NCBI GenBank assembly: GCA_902806595.1
Contig: CADCXC010000010.1
Coordinates: forward strand, 372,001 to 436,000
Direction of reading: 5' to 3'
From: Pyrenopolyporus hunteri
Lineage: Eukaryota; Ascomycota; Sordariomycetes; Xylariales; Hypoxylaceae
DNA: 64,000 nucleotides
A program made the translations under genes and the position numbers. Shown one piece after another: positions 23,563 through 35,389 of the stretch. Position 1 is the first letter of the stretch. Each line of letters starts with the position of its first letter. Under the pieces are notes generated by a model. That model was given only the letters and a program-made list of their open reading frames with translations, made no database searches and had not been told where the DNA came from.

Positions 23563-24208
23563 CTTCTCAAAACTAGAGCTGGTTGCTGATAATATCCCTT
23601 GTCGAAATGCTACCTAGTTGGGTAGGTAGGGACCTATGGGCAGGTGGTTGGTGATTGGTGGTAGGTAGGTAGTTTAGTTATTTTTATTTCTGCCCGGCTG
23701 CAATCCTTACTCGTCGAAATCGGAACATGACTTCAAGTTTACATCCCATACAGGTAACCCGATTCTTTGGATGTTCTCGTACAGCACTACGTATGAAATC
23801 AGGTTGCACATTCACGGGGAGCCGAAAGTGGAAAGAGTGCAGGAAGAAGGTTGGTCCGGAGGAGGTTGTTATAAAGCGGTTGAAAACATACAATTGTTGT
23901 TGTTGGAGGGTCACTACGAGGTACGTATAATACTCCAGCTAACCGTGCAGGGAAAGGTCGGTATATCCTCGGCTAAACAACAAACGAGTGTTGACAACAC
24001 CCACAACGTAAGGTACCTGGGTACCTAGGGTAGGTAAGGTGGTACCACCTTTCCCACCTACTTCCAGATCCGGGTCCTTAAGGTACCTCTCTCTCTAATG
24101 ATCCAGGTACCTAAGGTACCTACATATTTAAACAGTTTCTACGCACAACACCACCAAACCCGCTTGCGAGTCCAAGTATGATGTTAAGTCATCGTCATTT
24201 CTCTAGGC
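23563..24208. promoter_or_regulatory. Divergent promoter region GPI14 / TRAX
   Basis: This is a 646-bp spacer between two divergent start codons. It contains TACCTAGGTA-type words at 23610-23640, 23660-23675, 24009-24038 and 24103-24125. An ORF on either strand (23684-23930) is low in protein character. Confidence 0.55.
24009..24125. repeat. TACCTAGGTA palindrome cluster upstream of TRAX
   Basis: Overlapping GGTACCTGGGTACCTAGGGTAGGT words (24009-24038) and CAGGTACCTAAGGTACCTA (24104-24122). The latter lies about 85-105 bp before the TRAX start codon. Confidence 0.65.
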
Positions 24209-25314
24209 ATGTCTGAAGCAGCTCTCCCCCCAAACCGTCCTCATCTCATGGGTGGCGGCACCAAGAGGGACCACCAAGGAAAAGAGAAGGAAGCGAACAG
24301 TAGGCTTGTCAGAGACATGTCTCACAACCAGTACACTTCCATGTTCGAGTTTTTCCGCAATGAATTAGATGAGCACCACGATCGCCGCATGAGGGTTGGG
24401 AAGGTTTCCCGAGATGTCACGGCTCTCAGCAAGAAGATGTAAGCATAGTTTTCTAATGCTTCTCAGAGCTTAACGCCCCCGATTAGACGGCTGACTATAG
24501 ATAGTATCTTTTCGCTGCAACGGTAAAATAAAAACACCCTTTCCTTTCCGTCCTTTCCTTCTTTGCTTTCTTTCCTTTCTCTCCTTTCTCTCCTTTCTCT
24601 TCTCTTCTGAGCTCCCTTCTCTTCTCTTCTAAGCCCCCCTTCTCTCTTCCCCCGTCAAGACACTCATCCGCAGTCAAGCCGTTTGTTCCTCTCTTACGAA
24701 CATCTCTCAGTGTCCGCAAGTTGAATCAGCCGCTCCCCGCCCGCATACAAAGGGATGTAGATGACCGGCTGAAGGAGATCGCGGGGCATCTAGCTACCAT
24801 CGAGGCGGACGTGGCTGGAATGAATCGTTATCGTTATCCGCTGATCTGCCTGGAGGAATTCGTTGAGGCCATTTCCTTCTCCCACTACCTCCATCACCAA
24901 AAGCTCATCGCACCCTCGGAAGTGCAAGAGGCACTCCCAGCTGACATAGAAATAACGCCCTCCGATTATGTGTTCGGCATATTCGATCTTACCGGCGAGA
25001 TGATGCGTTTTGCGACCGCTGTCACCGCGCTCAGCGGAAGTATGCCAGGCTTAGGCACAGATAGCCGCAATAACCGATCGATTTTGAGTGACTTGCAGGA
25101 GGTGGGCTCGGTCTTACAGATTTGCCCACCCCTCGGTGGGAAGCCAGGGATTTACTCGAAAAAGTTAGACATCATGATCGAGCAGGTCCGTAAAGTGGAG
25201 AGACTTGGATACGGCATCACTGTTCGAGGTAACGAACGTCCGAGGGGCTGGATGCCGGATATAAACGAGTCCATGGGAGTCGAAAGAGACCAGGAGGACG
25301 TCTCTATGGACTGA
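24209..25314 (+). CDS. Translin-associated factor X (TRAX), catalytic subunit of the C3PO RNase
   Basis: Exons 24209-24438, an 18-nt microexon 24505-24522, and 24711-25314 join to about 283 aa, close to animal TRAX (~290). The microexon encodes the IFSLQ core of the helix that reads TIFLLHR in human TRAX; skipping it keeps the frame but removes six residues. Signature blocks are FEFFRNELDEHHDRRMRVGKVSRD (residues 46-69), LEEFVEAISFSHYL and DYVFGIFDLTGEMMR. The acidic catalytic residues of TRAX are all present (Glu132, Glu135, Asp175, Glu179, equivalent to human E126, E129, D193, E197). The translin/TRAX complex (C3PO) is an endoribonuclease that in Neurospora processes tRNA leaders and in animals promotes RISC activation. 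The translin partner is not in the window. Intron 2 (24523-24710) is extremely pyrimidine-rich. Confidence 0.95.
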
Positions 25315-26428
25315 CGCAGGCTCGAGCAGAGCCTCTTCAGCTCCGGCCTGTAAAATCGATACCGTCGAGTAATCCTTTCGAGGCCGAGGAGTTTCACCAC
25401 TCTCACAGCCCGGTATCACCACCTCCCCGACAGTGAAATGCCCTATATTCAATATCCCTTTCGTTCTAAAAGGAATGTGAGATGAGGCGGATGAGTGAAT
25501 AGAGGTCAAACCCGAGCCATCCCCGAACTTCTGCCAGCTTTCAAGTCCCCCAATTCAAGACCAACGCTCTTGGGAGTGATCGCGGCGCTTCGTTTTCGAG
25601 CTGTGATGCTAGGAAATACACCTAGCCATTCAAGTTTCCCCTCTGTGTTAGTGCGGACAGGTACCTTTGTGTCCGTCTAGATGTCTTATTGGTGACAATA
25701 CGATATATAAAGTTACGGCGTAGGCCACTTTTCCTTAGCTCTAGGACCATGGCGGGACAAATGCTTATGGCTTATGCGGGCCATTGTAATTATAGCAGGG
25801 AGACACGGCATTCATATGTCGGTCACCGTTTCGACTTGAGCTATACGAACGGCGACCACTCAATCCTCTACCCACGTAGTCCCATCAGTCATTCTGGTAA
25901 CACCACAAGTCTGGGTCTTTATGTGCGAAGAGAGGCGCTGGAATGGCGTAGCCGAGTAAGGTTGAGTGGTTCCTTGCGGTAACATTCGTCGATATCGCGC
26001 GACGATAGATGGAACCGCCTCTACCGCCACGCATTCAGGCGCGAATGTCACCAATAGGGACCTACGTGCAAGCGGCTCTCTCCTACCTAGGCCCGATGTC
26101 GAACCGCATGCGATTATTTTCGGTAATAATCCGTCTGGAATTCTTTGCCTTAGGCGCTCATCCGTATTGTGCCTTATTTGCGCCGAGGGACTAGGACGGC
26201 GATACGCTAAGCGATTTATGGACGGGAGAGTTGGTATGTGGAAAGTACTTTTTAATACGGCCGCGTAGGTTATAGTCTGACCACATGTGCAGTTATATTT
26301 CGGATGGTAGTAGTCCTTGATGCGCCCAGCACCGTCTGGACTTTTGGGGGGGGAGGTCGCGAATGCGTACGTTGTTCGCGTGAAGTTTATGACAAGGTGC
26401 GCCCGAGCGTCGACTCGTGATCTTTTTT

Positions 26429-26469
26429 CAAGTTTTTTTTTTTTTTAAATAAAAAAAAAATAAAAACTT
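26429..26469. repeat. AT-only hairpin / homopolymer pair
   Basis: AAG followed by a ~15-T run, a 4-nt AAAT spacer, then an A-run with one T and ACTT form an imperfect self-complementary hairpin with a stem of about 17 bp. It could be a terminator-like element or replication slippage; no neighbouring gene end is close. Confidence 0.6.
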
Positions 26470-28097
26470 TTCCCTTACTCCTCCCCTCCCCCAGTATGTT
26501 ATTTAGAATGAGCGGGGGTCTTAGATGTTGATTTCGACAAATGTTACTCTGTAATTCCCCGAAATTGCATTACCGGGACCGCTTGGGGAGGTTCCCCGGA
26601 CGGGTAGAATCCACGCTGTTCTTGCTTTATATAATTTAACCTATCCTAAGTCCTAAAGTTCTAATAACGAGGACGAGAAAGAAAGCCTAGAGCAACTTAG
26701 CGACTACCATAAACCATAACTATTTAAATGCTGGGCCAGCCCACAAGGTGACGTTATGTCTTCTTCAGCTTCCTCGGCTTCGCGAACTTGTGGGGTAGGA
26801 TCCGGGGTAAGGCAAGCTATGAACAGCCAAGCCATGATCATATTTAGAAGCGTTCTCGAGTTGACTTCCTTTCGAGCTTACGCCACGCCGGCCGCACCAA
26901 GGGAACCGCCTGATTAAGTCAAGCGACTTGGCGTAACAGCTTCCAGTCTCCAATATCGAGACCTCTTAGGGCGGTGAGAATTTAGCTATCGAAGGAAGAG
27001 GAGAGCCTTAGGTATTTCTTGGAGATCACGAATGATGGAGGAACAGGAGGGGAGAAACTTGGCTTCCCCCGCTCTTGTGGGGGAATGGACCTTCGTCGAC
27101 CGATCCTCATGTGTTCTTGGTACAATACGACGACACCTACGGGCGTGATGGGATCCGATAGCCAGAGCCCCACAACTCGCTATGAGCAAGACAATGCTTG
27201 TTCTTTTACTACCATGTTTCTTCCTCGTGTCCGTAGCGATTCCTCATATGGCCCCAAGGCTCTAAGTCTAGGGTGACCATGTATTAAAAGGATTATGGAG
27301 GGGGCAGAAACCGGCGCGCACAAATGAGGAGGAAAGCACGCCACGAACTCGAATATGTTGGCCATCTTCATCTTCGGTAAATATCATCATAGATCGCCAT
27401 TACATCAACATACGTTATCGGGACTTAAGACTATGAGTCCCCATTACCGATAGTATGTTGATACTCGTGAAACCAGGGAATGGATATCGCAGCCAATGGT
27501 GGGCTGCATTAACTATGCATGAGAATAACTACAAGAACGCCGTTGTATGACGTATACGTATACTTCTCGAAATCGCGATGGTTAAGAGGGTGTGGCGTGC
27601 AGCTTCAGCCGAGCCAATATCATCATCACAAGCGCTGTTGAATTCGAGAGCAGAGGTGTTGCGACCAACACCTTCCACTGGGCCGTTGCGCTATCCGCTT
27701 CAAAACAAGCCAACTTACCGCTTAATCTCAACCCCAAGATCTAAATATGTATGTAGGTATGATACGTACGCAGTGCTTGGGGGCATGAGGCTCCTCTTGG
27801 CTACCAGCAGCCCTGCTTGGTAGCTCAGCGTTACACCGTCCATCCCTCTCGCCGTTTACCTAATTGGGAACATTAGACATAGAGTGCTTGTAGCCTCTGC
27901 TTACTATTCGCCTTATGAGGGACACATACTGCGTATTGGTTATCATCGGTAGACGAAGCTCTGCATTGTCCCTCTGTTTCACCTGTGCATTACCCGCATG
28001 ATAACAATATAGAGTCTGTACCTATTTCAACAGCCCGGGCGATCACCCTCCCTCCACTTTCCTTAAAAAATCCTATGTATATGTCTGGCAGGTAGAA

Positions 28098-28141
28098 ATG
28101 ATGATGATGATGATGATGATGGAGATGATGGAGATGATGAT
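28098..28141. repeat. (GAT)n / GGAGAT microsatellite
   Basis: About nine GAT units, then two GGAGATGAT variants and further GAT units. Confidence 0.85.
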
Positions 28142-29462
28142 GGTCTTAGGGTTCGGTGGCACTATTTCGGATTATTAGGCCAAGCGCATCCTCTCAACAG
28201 ATTACCTCACAGAAATAAGACTAAAATTGGCAGTGGGTTGACTGGAAACTCGTCCCTTTTCTCCGGCGCGACAAGGGAAGAGCACGCTACAAACAGTTAG
28301 CAGAAGGCTAGCAAGGGGTAGAGGAGGAGAGGGGGCAAAAGGGGAGATCCCCTAGGGCGAGCAAAACATATTCGAGTAAATTTAAACCATTCGTCCGGGT
28401 CTATCTAGCAGGCTATACCTAGTTGATACCAGGCAATGCCTAGCCTTGGCCCCAGTTTCACGCGTCCAGCTGTATCCGCCTATTTACTTGTATAGGTAGC
28501 TAGTATCCGAGCCTAAACGATCACTTCTTTTTCCAGAAGCCGAGCCATTCTTTTTAGTGCGAAGCGCATCGATTCAAAGAATTCCGCGCCAAGTTGCGTA
28601 AACATGGACAAGGAAGAAACCCCCCCCCCCAAAAAAAAAAGAAAAAAAAAGAGGTGAGAAATAAGAAAAGAGGAAGACGGGTTCCGCTGAAGCGGGAATA
28701 ACACTTCTATGTAATCATGTAGAATAAGCTAAGGCTAGCCTATCGCATCGATTTACAACGCACATTACGTACCTATGTTTCTATCTGTTGGTTCCCGGGA
28801 CTATCTTTCTTGTCTCGCTAGCTGGTTGGGGGAGAGTCGGAACGTGAATGGGCCGGGAACGGTAGGGTAAGAATTTGCAAATGAGGTGCTTACGGGAACG
28901 CGTACTTTCGATGTTTTCCCCTATCAATCCATTTTACAATATTTTATCTAACAGGACTCTTGTCTCTCTACGTATGTCGTAACCCTAGATGTAACCCAAT
29001 ATATCAGTAATTAATTGGGGGCGGCGCAATTTACTGGGGTAGCTTACCCCGAAACATAAACCAATCGGTGACCGCGGTTGGACGAAAGACAAACCCCAAG
29101 AAAAGCCAAGCGGTCAGTGATTTGTGTAGGTGGTATACCTGTACAGCTTAGGTACCCAGCCACCTAGCTTACTATATGCGTATGTATGCACAAGTCGATG
29201 AGGAGACGAAAGCGGGTGAGGGGGTAGAGGAGAGGTGAGGTGAGGTGAGGTGTGGAGTTGAAAATGGAGAGGAAAATGGTTGAAATGGCTGAAGTACGCA
29301 GAAAAGTTCGAGCACCCCCGGTCTCACTCTCCCCTACTACTGCGCCTAGCCTCTTTGCATTAAGAGAACCACAGGGCCAGAACCACTAAGCTAGGTAGCC
29401 CAGACCAAACCCGACCAACCCACTAAAAAGCCCTAGAGCTACTATGTACGTATATACATACA

Positions 29463-29528
29463 CTACCTAACCTATAGGTTGAATAATACTACCTAGGTAC
29501 CATATTTTTATGTACCTACCTAGGTAGT
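29463..29528. repeat. TACCTAGGTA palindrome cluster
   Basis: Contains CTACCTAACCTATAGG, ACTACCTAGGTACC and GTACCTACCTAGGTAG words about 340-400 bp upstream of the transporter start codon. Confidence 0.65.
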
Positions 29529-29866
29529 CTATACACACCTATGTATACACGTATCTAGCTTGCATGCTTTGCCCTTTCCCCCTCCCCATACTTATACCCC
29601 GGACACACCCCCTTCCCCGTTCCCACGTTCCCACGTTCCTATTGCTTAGAAGTCTCTCCGTGCCCGTATTTAAGTCCATTGGCTTTCTTTCCCCGTTCCC
29701 CGGGACTGCCATCGAGACTCTTCTGCTTTTTTTCCTGGTCGCGGACAGCAAAAACCTGGGAATTGCCCAACGTAGGCTCCACCACGTCTATACTCCCACA
29801 TCCGTCTCGAACCCAAGGTTACGGACAAGGACCCGACGGCCCGGTATCACTCTCACAGCTTTCGTG

Positions 29867-30905
29867 ATGGCCTCTGCTGAACTACATCCGGTGCCTACCG
29901 CCGAGAAGGAGGCCGGCGGCGTCACCACCGGCGCGAACCCCAACGGCGCCTCTGCTACCCAGCGCTACGATTACGGCGGTAACCCGTTATACCACGTCCA
30001 TTCCGGCCCAGACGCCCGCCTCCCGGCCTTCGGTGGTGAGTTCCAGCCCGGTCTCTATAAGCCAATCGAGCATCGCAAATTCGCCAACCCCGCTCCGCTT
30101 GGTCTCTCTGCTTTCGCCCTGACGACCTTCGTCCTGTCTCTTATTAACTGCAACGCCCGGAACATCGTGCTACCGAATGTTGCTTTGTCTCTGGCCTACG
30201 GCTACGGCGGCCTCGTACAGCTCCTAGCCGGCATGTGGTGAGTAACGAATGATCTAAAGGCAGCCAATACACTGCATTCCCACCACTTGGCACTGATCCG
30301 ATCCGATCCGATCTTCCGTCTGGTTATATGCTGACCTTTCCATATAGGGAGATGGCCGTGGGCAACACCTTTGGTGCCACCGCTCTGTCCTCGTATGGTG
30401 GCTTCTGGATCTCTTACGCCATCGCCCTGACACCCGGTTTCCAAGCTCTGAGCAATTATTCGGAGGTCGAAAAGGCGTCCGTGCTTGGTTTCTTCCTCAC
30501 AGGCTGGTTCATCTTCACCTTTATCCTTCTCTTGTGCACGCTGCGCTCTACCGTCATGTTCTTCCTCCTATTCTTCACCCTCGACCTCGCTTTCCTCATG
30601 CTAGCCTGTAGCGAGTACGCCAAGTCCAATGGTGCCTTGGGCTCGGCCACTAAGCTCACCCAAGCTGGAGGTGGGTTTGGCCTGATTGCTGCATTCCTAG
30701 CATGGTATAACGCGTTTGCTGGTATTGCCGACTCAAGGTTCGTGCTCAGTTTCCATTGTCCTCACCGAACACGTTGGAATAGTATAAAGTTAGCTAACCT
30801 TGGCCAAGCAACTCCTTCTTCATCATCCCGGTTTTCCATTTCCCGTGGTCCGAGAAGGGCCGACAGGCTCGTGCTAATGCGAAGTCTGAGCGCGAGAATG
30901 AATAA
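29867..30905 (+). CDS. GPR1/FUN34/YaaH (AceTr) family acetate/carboxylate membrane transporter
   Basis: Start ATG at 29867. Exons 29867-30237, 30348-30737 and 30809-30905 encode about 285 aa; intron 2 has a GCTAACC branch site at 30793-30799. The family signature NPAPLGL is at residues 74-80, followed by six hydrophobic segments and the family-typical GGFGLIAAFLAWYNAFAGI before the last helix. The short last exon encodes NSFFIIPVFHFPWSEKGR, the fungal C-terminal block, and a basic/acidic tail. Family members such as Ady2/Ato1, AcpA and Gpr1 take up acetate, export ammonium or sense acetate at the plasma membrane; which role applies is not visible. The N-terminal ~70 residues are hydrophilic and cytosolic. 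It is the last protein-coding gene before the AT-rich block. Confidence 0.95.
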
Positions 30906-31500
30906 GCCATTATTCAGTCGATCGAATGTAACGGGTTGCTGTATGCATCGGGCGCATCATTACAAGATGGAGCCGGGAATCCATTCCACAAGGAGGAGAC
31001 GTTAGATGTTTTCCTGAGAAGCGAGGATAGTAATGATACTATCTTACTTAATATATATTCGGATCTTTTCTAAATCATCCGTGTAAGCGGGAGTATGGCG
31101 ATCCTGAAATATACAAGAGACAGACGATTGAATCAATTCTGAGCGAAATCATCTGTATATAATCACATAATCATCCTACGAGGCCTTTTACCTATAATTG
31201 TGTGCAGCGGAGAATTACTTTCTTTGTGTCTTCATATACGCTCTACATTTACGCACGCCTTCCGGACATTAAAGCATTATCCAAATAAATATAGTTTAAT
31301 GACTAAGTGTATTGAGGTAAGTATAGATAAAACGGCTATGATAAATGATTAAAATAAAAAAGAAGGTAGACGAGATCTGATACTTAGATGTAGCAAGCGT
31401 TAAAAGGAGGACCGTATAGAGAAAAAAAGAAGAATACGACTAAGAGCAAATAACAAATGTAATCAAGTCTAAAATGCCGCTAGACAATAACAAGTGGAAC
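30906..31500. other. Spacer between the transporter gene and the tRNA gene
   Basis: It holds the transporter 3' UTR. Composition drifts to AT-rich but C is not restricted to CpG, so this is outside the RIP-like block. No other feature is seen. Confidence 0.5.
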
Positions 31501-31572
31501 AGCCCAACGTGGGACTCGAACCCACAGCCTCTGAGTTAGAAGCTCAGTGCTCTACCATTGAGCTAGCTGGGC
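31501..31572 (-). tRNA. tRNA-Arg (anticodon UCU)
   Basis: On the minus strand the 72-nt sequence folds as a standard cloverleaf. The acceptor is GCCCAGC/GTTGGGC (one G-T), the D stem GCTC/GAGC, the anticodon stem CTGAG/CTCAG with loop CTTCTAA (anticodon TCT, reads AGA) and the T stem GTGGG/CCCAC with TTCGAGT. There is no intron. The first T run downstream (TTTT near 31,465) is about 30 nt away. It is the boundary feature between the gene-bearing half and the AT-rich block. Confidence 0.97.
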
Positions 31573-31700
31573 TACTGTGATAAAAGAGACTTTAACATTC
31601 TTTATATAATTGAAATCGTACGACTTTTTAATAAAGATTCTTAAAGAATTAATTAAAAATTAATAATAATAAAAATATAATTTTAAAAAATAATATTAAA

Positions 31701-31850
31701 AGTTTTTTCGAAATATTATTTCGATTTTTTTATAAAAAAATAATTACGTAAAAATTTATAAATTATATTTTTTATATTATATTAATTATATTATATATAT
31801 ATATTTTATACGATAATTTATATTATATTTTTATTTATTTAAAAATTAAA
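31701..31850. repeat. Diverged direct repeat, copy 1 of pair with 32,518-32,735
   Basis: Both begin AGTTTTTTCGAAATATTATTTCGA and continue alike through TAATTACGTAAAAATTTA and TATTACG/TATTATA stretches. Copy 2 keeps more CpG (repeated ACGTTATATT). This is an old duplicate inside the block. Confidence 0.7.
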
Positions 31851-31952
<102 letters not shown>

Positions 31953-31964
31953 ATAATAATAATA

Positions 31965-32235
31965 AAATAAAATATAAAATATAAACGATAAATTATTAAA
32001 AATAATAAAAAATAAATACGTTTATTTAAAAAATAATTTATAACGTTAATAAAATAATATCGATAAAAATTTATTCGAAATTATAAACGTAATAAAATTT
32101 AAATTTTCGTATTTAATTAATTAACTAAATTTTTAAAAAATAAAAAATTTTATTTATTATTATATTATAATATATATACGTATTAATATAAACGTTTTAA
32201 AATAAAATAAATTTTTTTAATTCGATATTATTAAA
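31965..32235. repeat. Diverged direct repeat, copy 1 of pair with 38,160-38,428
   Basis: Both copies share ATATAAACGATAAATTATTAAAA at the left and TTTTTTTAATTCGATAT at the right with collinear matches between. The second copy retains more G (AAAGGTAAATGCG). Confidence 0.75.
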
Positions 32236-32517
32236 CGATAAAAAATCGTTAATTAATAAATTAAAAAAAAATATTATATAATCGTATAATAAAAAAATTA
32301 TAAAAAAATATTAATTTATTTTATTTATATATATATAAATTAAAATAATTAACTTCGTATCGATCGATATTTATATATTTTTTTAAAAAATATATTTTAA
32401 TATTTCGTTACGTAAAATAACGAAATATTTAATAAAAATATATTTATTATTATTATCGTTACGGTAAATTTTTTAATATAAAATTATATAATTATAAATA
32501 TATTAATATTTTATTCG

Positions 32518-32735
32518 AAGTTTTTTCGAAATATTATTTCGAATTTTTTTAAAAAAAAAATCGAAAAAAAATAAAAATTAATTACGTAAAAATTTACGAT
32601 TTATATTTTTTACGTTATATTAATTATATATTATATTATATTACGTTATATTACGTTATATTACGTTACGTTAATTAATTACGCGTATATTTTATATAAT
32701 AATTTATATTACGTTTTTATTTAATTAATTAAATC
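32518..32735. repeat. Diverged direct repeat, copy 2 of pair with 31,701-31,850
   Basis: See the copy at 31,701. This copy carries an extra GAAAAAAAATAAAAATTAATTACG segment and a short TTACGTTATA tandem (about 32,640-32,672). Confidence 0.7.
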
Positions 32736-32967
32736 GTTTAATTAAATCGTTATATATATTATAATTATTATATTTAAAATTATTTATATTTTAATAAACG
32801 ATTTTATTAATTAAATTAAATTAAATTAATTATAAATATAAATTTAATTTTAATTTAACGTATAATTTAATTTAAAAAAATCGAATTAAATAAATTAAAT
32901 TAAATAAATCGAATTAAATAAATTAAATTAAAAAAATCGAATTAAATAAATTTATATAAAAAATTTA

Positions 32968-33055
32968 AATTATATAAATTTAATTATATAAATTTAATTA
33001 TATAAATTTAATTATATAAATTTAATTATATAAATTTAATTATATAAATTTAATT
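32968..33055. repeat. 14-bp tandem array TTATATAAATTTAA
   Basis: About six near-perfect copies of a 14-bp unit lie head to tail. Confidence 0.85.
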
Positions 33056-33234
33056 TTAATTTAACGTATAATTTTATTTAAAAAATTTAAATTATATAAA
33101 TTTAATTATAAATATAAATTTAATAATAAATATAAATTTAATTATATAAATTTAATTTTAATTCGACGTATTTTTTATAATATTTTTCGAAAAATCTTTC
33201 GAATTATATATTTAAAGTTAAATATAATTATACG

Positions 33235-33310
33235 AGTAGTTTTTCGCGACGATTTTTTCGAAAATAATATAAAATAATTTTTCGCGACGATTTTATCGAA
33301 AAATAATAAA
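33235..33310. repeat. CGACGATTTT-type tandem units (left array)
   Basis: Two ~42-bp units of the form TAATTTTTCGCGACGATTTTATCGAAAA. The same unit forms a longer array at 40,125-40,310. CpG density is high for this block. Confidence 0.75.
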
Positions 33311-33329
33311 AATAATATTAATAAATACG

Positions 33330-33515
33330 TACGTAAATAAAATAAAAAAATAATAATAAAAATAAACGCGATATAATTTATATAAATTATTTAAAAAAAA
33401 ACTATTTAATAAAAAAATTATAAAAAAAAAAATTTTATATAAATATAAATATATAAATATTTTTTTTAAAAATACGTATTATAAAATAATACGTATATAA
33501 ATTAATTAATTATTA
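33330..33515. repeat. Diverged direct repeat, copy 1 of pair with 39,918-40,125
   Basis: Shared landmarks are ACGTAAATAAAATAAAAAAATAATAATAAAAATAAACGCGATATAAT at the left and the palindrome AATACGTATT...AATACGTAT plus AAATTAATTAATTATT at the right. The palindrome could be a decayed transposon end. Confidence 0.75.
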
Positions 33516-35220
33516 TTTATTTTATTTTTTTTCGTAATTTATTAATTACGAATTATTAATTAAAATTTTTATTTTATTTATTTTTTAATTTTAAATTAAA
33601 TTAATTTTTTTTATTAAATTTCGTATAATTTTATTAAAAAACGTTTTCGTTATTATATTTACGAAATTATATAATTTATATATTTATCGAATATTATTAA
33701 TTTTTCGATTTTTATAAAATTATTTTAAAATTATAAAATTAATTATTAATTTTTTATTAATATTTTTTATTTATATTAAACATTAATATAATAATAAAAA
33801 ATTAATATATAATACGAAAAAACTTTATAAAATAATAAATATTTTAAAATAATATTAATTATATAATAAACGACGTAATTAACGTCGAAACTTTAAATTA
33901 TTTCGTGAATTTTATTAATAAATACGTTACGAATAATTCGCTTACATTTAATAAATAATTAATAAATAATATTATTAATAATTTATATTTTATTATTTCG
34001 ATCGATAAAATTTTTATTATTTAAAATAATAACGTATTTAATTTATAAATTTATATTTTTATTATTCGTAAAAAATCCATTAATAAAAATATAAAAACGT
34101 AAATTTTAAAAGTTTAATTCGATATAACGAAATTTATATATTTAATTATTTATTTATTATTTAATTTTAATATTAAAAACTTTAACTTTTTTAAATTCGA
34201 ATTTAAAATATTAAATCGTCGTAAAATAATCGAAAATTATTTCGAATAAATATATCGAAATAATATATACGTTTTAAATTTATTATTTTATAAATTTTTT
34301 AATTATATCGAAAATTCTAACGTTTAATAATTTAAACTTTTTAATTTAATTTTTTTAAATAATTGTTACGTTAAAAATTTTATTATAAATTATAATACGT
34401 AAATTATTAAAATCTTTAATTTTAAAATTTATAATCTTTTAAAAATACATTTTAATTTTAATTTTATTAAAAACTTTATTTTTAATAATAAAAAAATCCA
34501 TAATATCGACGTTAAAAATATCATTTATTTAAAAATTAATAAAATTAAACAAATTCGAATTCGTTATAAATAAATAAAAATTAAAAATTAAGAATTTCAT
34601 TCGTAATTTTTATTAATAATAACGTAAATAAATTTTAAATTAATAAATATTTAATTTTATAAAACCGTATTAAAATTTAATAATTTATAATAATATTTTT
34701 TAAAAATATTTATTTTTAAATTTAATTAATAAATATATAAAAATAATTTTTTACATCGATATTTTAAATTAAATATAAATTATTATAATATTTTAAATTA
34801 TAATTTTTATTTTTTTACGATATAATATAAACGTTAAAATTAATATAATACATTAATTAATTTTTTAAATAATAAATATATATATTATAATATATTTTTT
34901 ATCGAAATTATTATAATTTTAAACTATTAAACGAAATTTTTCGTATAACGTAACGATATTTTTACTTTTAATTTTATAAATTATTCGTAATTTAAAAATC
35001 GTAACGTTTTAATATATAATTACATCGTAAACTTTTAAACGTAAAATACTTTCTTCGAATAAAACATTAAATTTTTTTATATTCGATATTTTATAAAATT
35101 TTCTTTATATAATAATTTTTTCATCCATTCGAAATTTAATAACGAAAATAAAATTCTTTCATTTTTTATTAATAATATATAATTTTACGGTATAAAAAAA
35201 ATTATTAATATATATAAAAT
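33497..35220. repeat. Repeat block X, inverted copy at 42,540-43,820
   Basis: The reverse complement of 42,540-43,820 follows this block collinearly. Examples are the TTTATTATTTCGATCG stretch near 34,005 against its complement near 43,355, and AAATCGTAACGTTTTAATATATAATTAC near 34,998 against its complement near 42,680. The right copy is shorter, with internal deletions. In one plus-strand frame near 35,090-35,260 long stretches read with few stops, so X probably carried a gene; I could not identify it. Confidence 0.75.
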
Positions 35221-35389
35221 TTTCCTTCGAAATAATTTAATAATTATCGAAGTTAAAAATTAACGTAAATAATTCGATTTTAAATTTTTTAATTAATATA
35301 AAGTTTTTTTTAATTAAATATACGATTTAATATAAAAATTATAATAATTTTATAAAAACTTTTTTATTTTTTTTATAAATAAATACTTT

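Larger units (their letters stand above)
25315..29866. other. 4.5-kb gene-poor spacer
   Basis: No ORF here resembles a protein. It holds an AT hairpin (26429-26469), a GAT microsatellite (28098-28141), a C10/A10 homopurine-homopyrimidine junction (28620-28650) and TACCTAGGTA-type words near its right end (29463-29528). The promoter of the acetate-transporter-family gene lies at its right end, with a C/T-rich leader at about 29570-29720. Confidence 0.5.
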
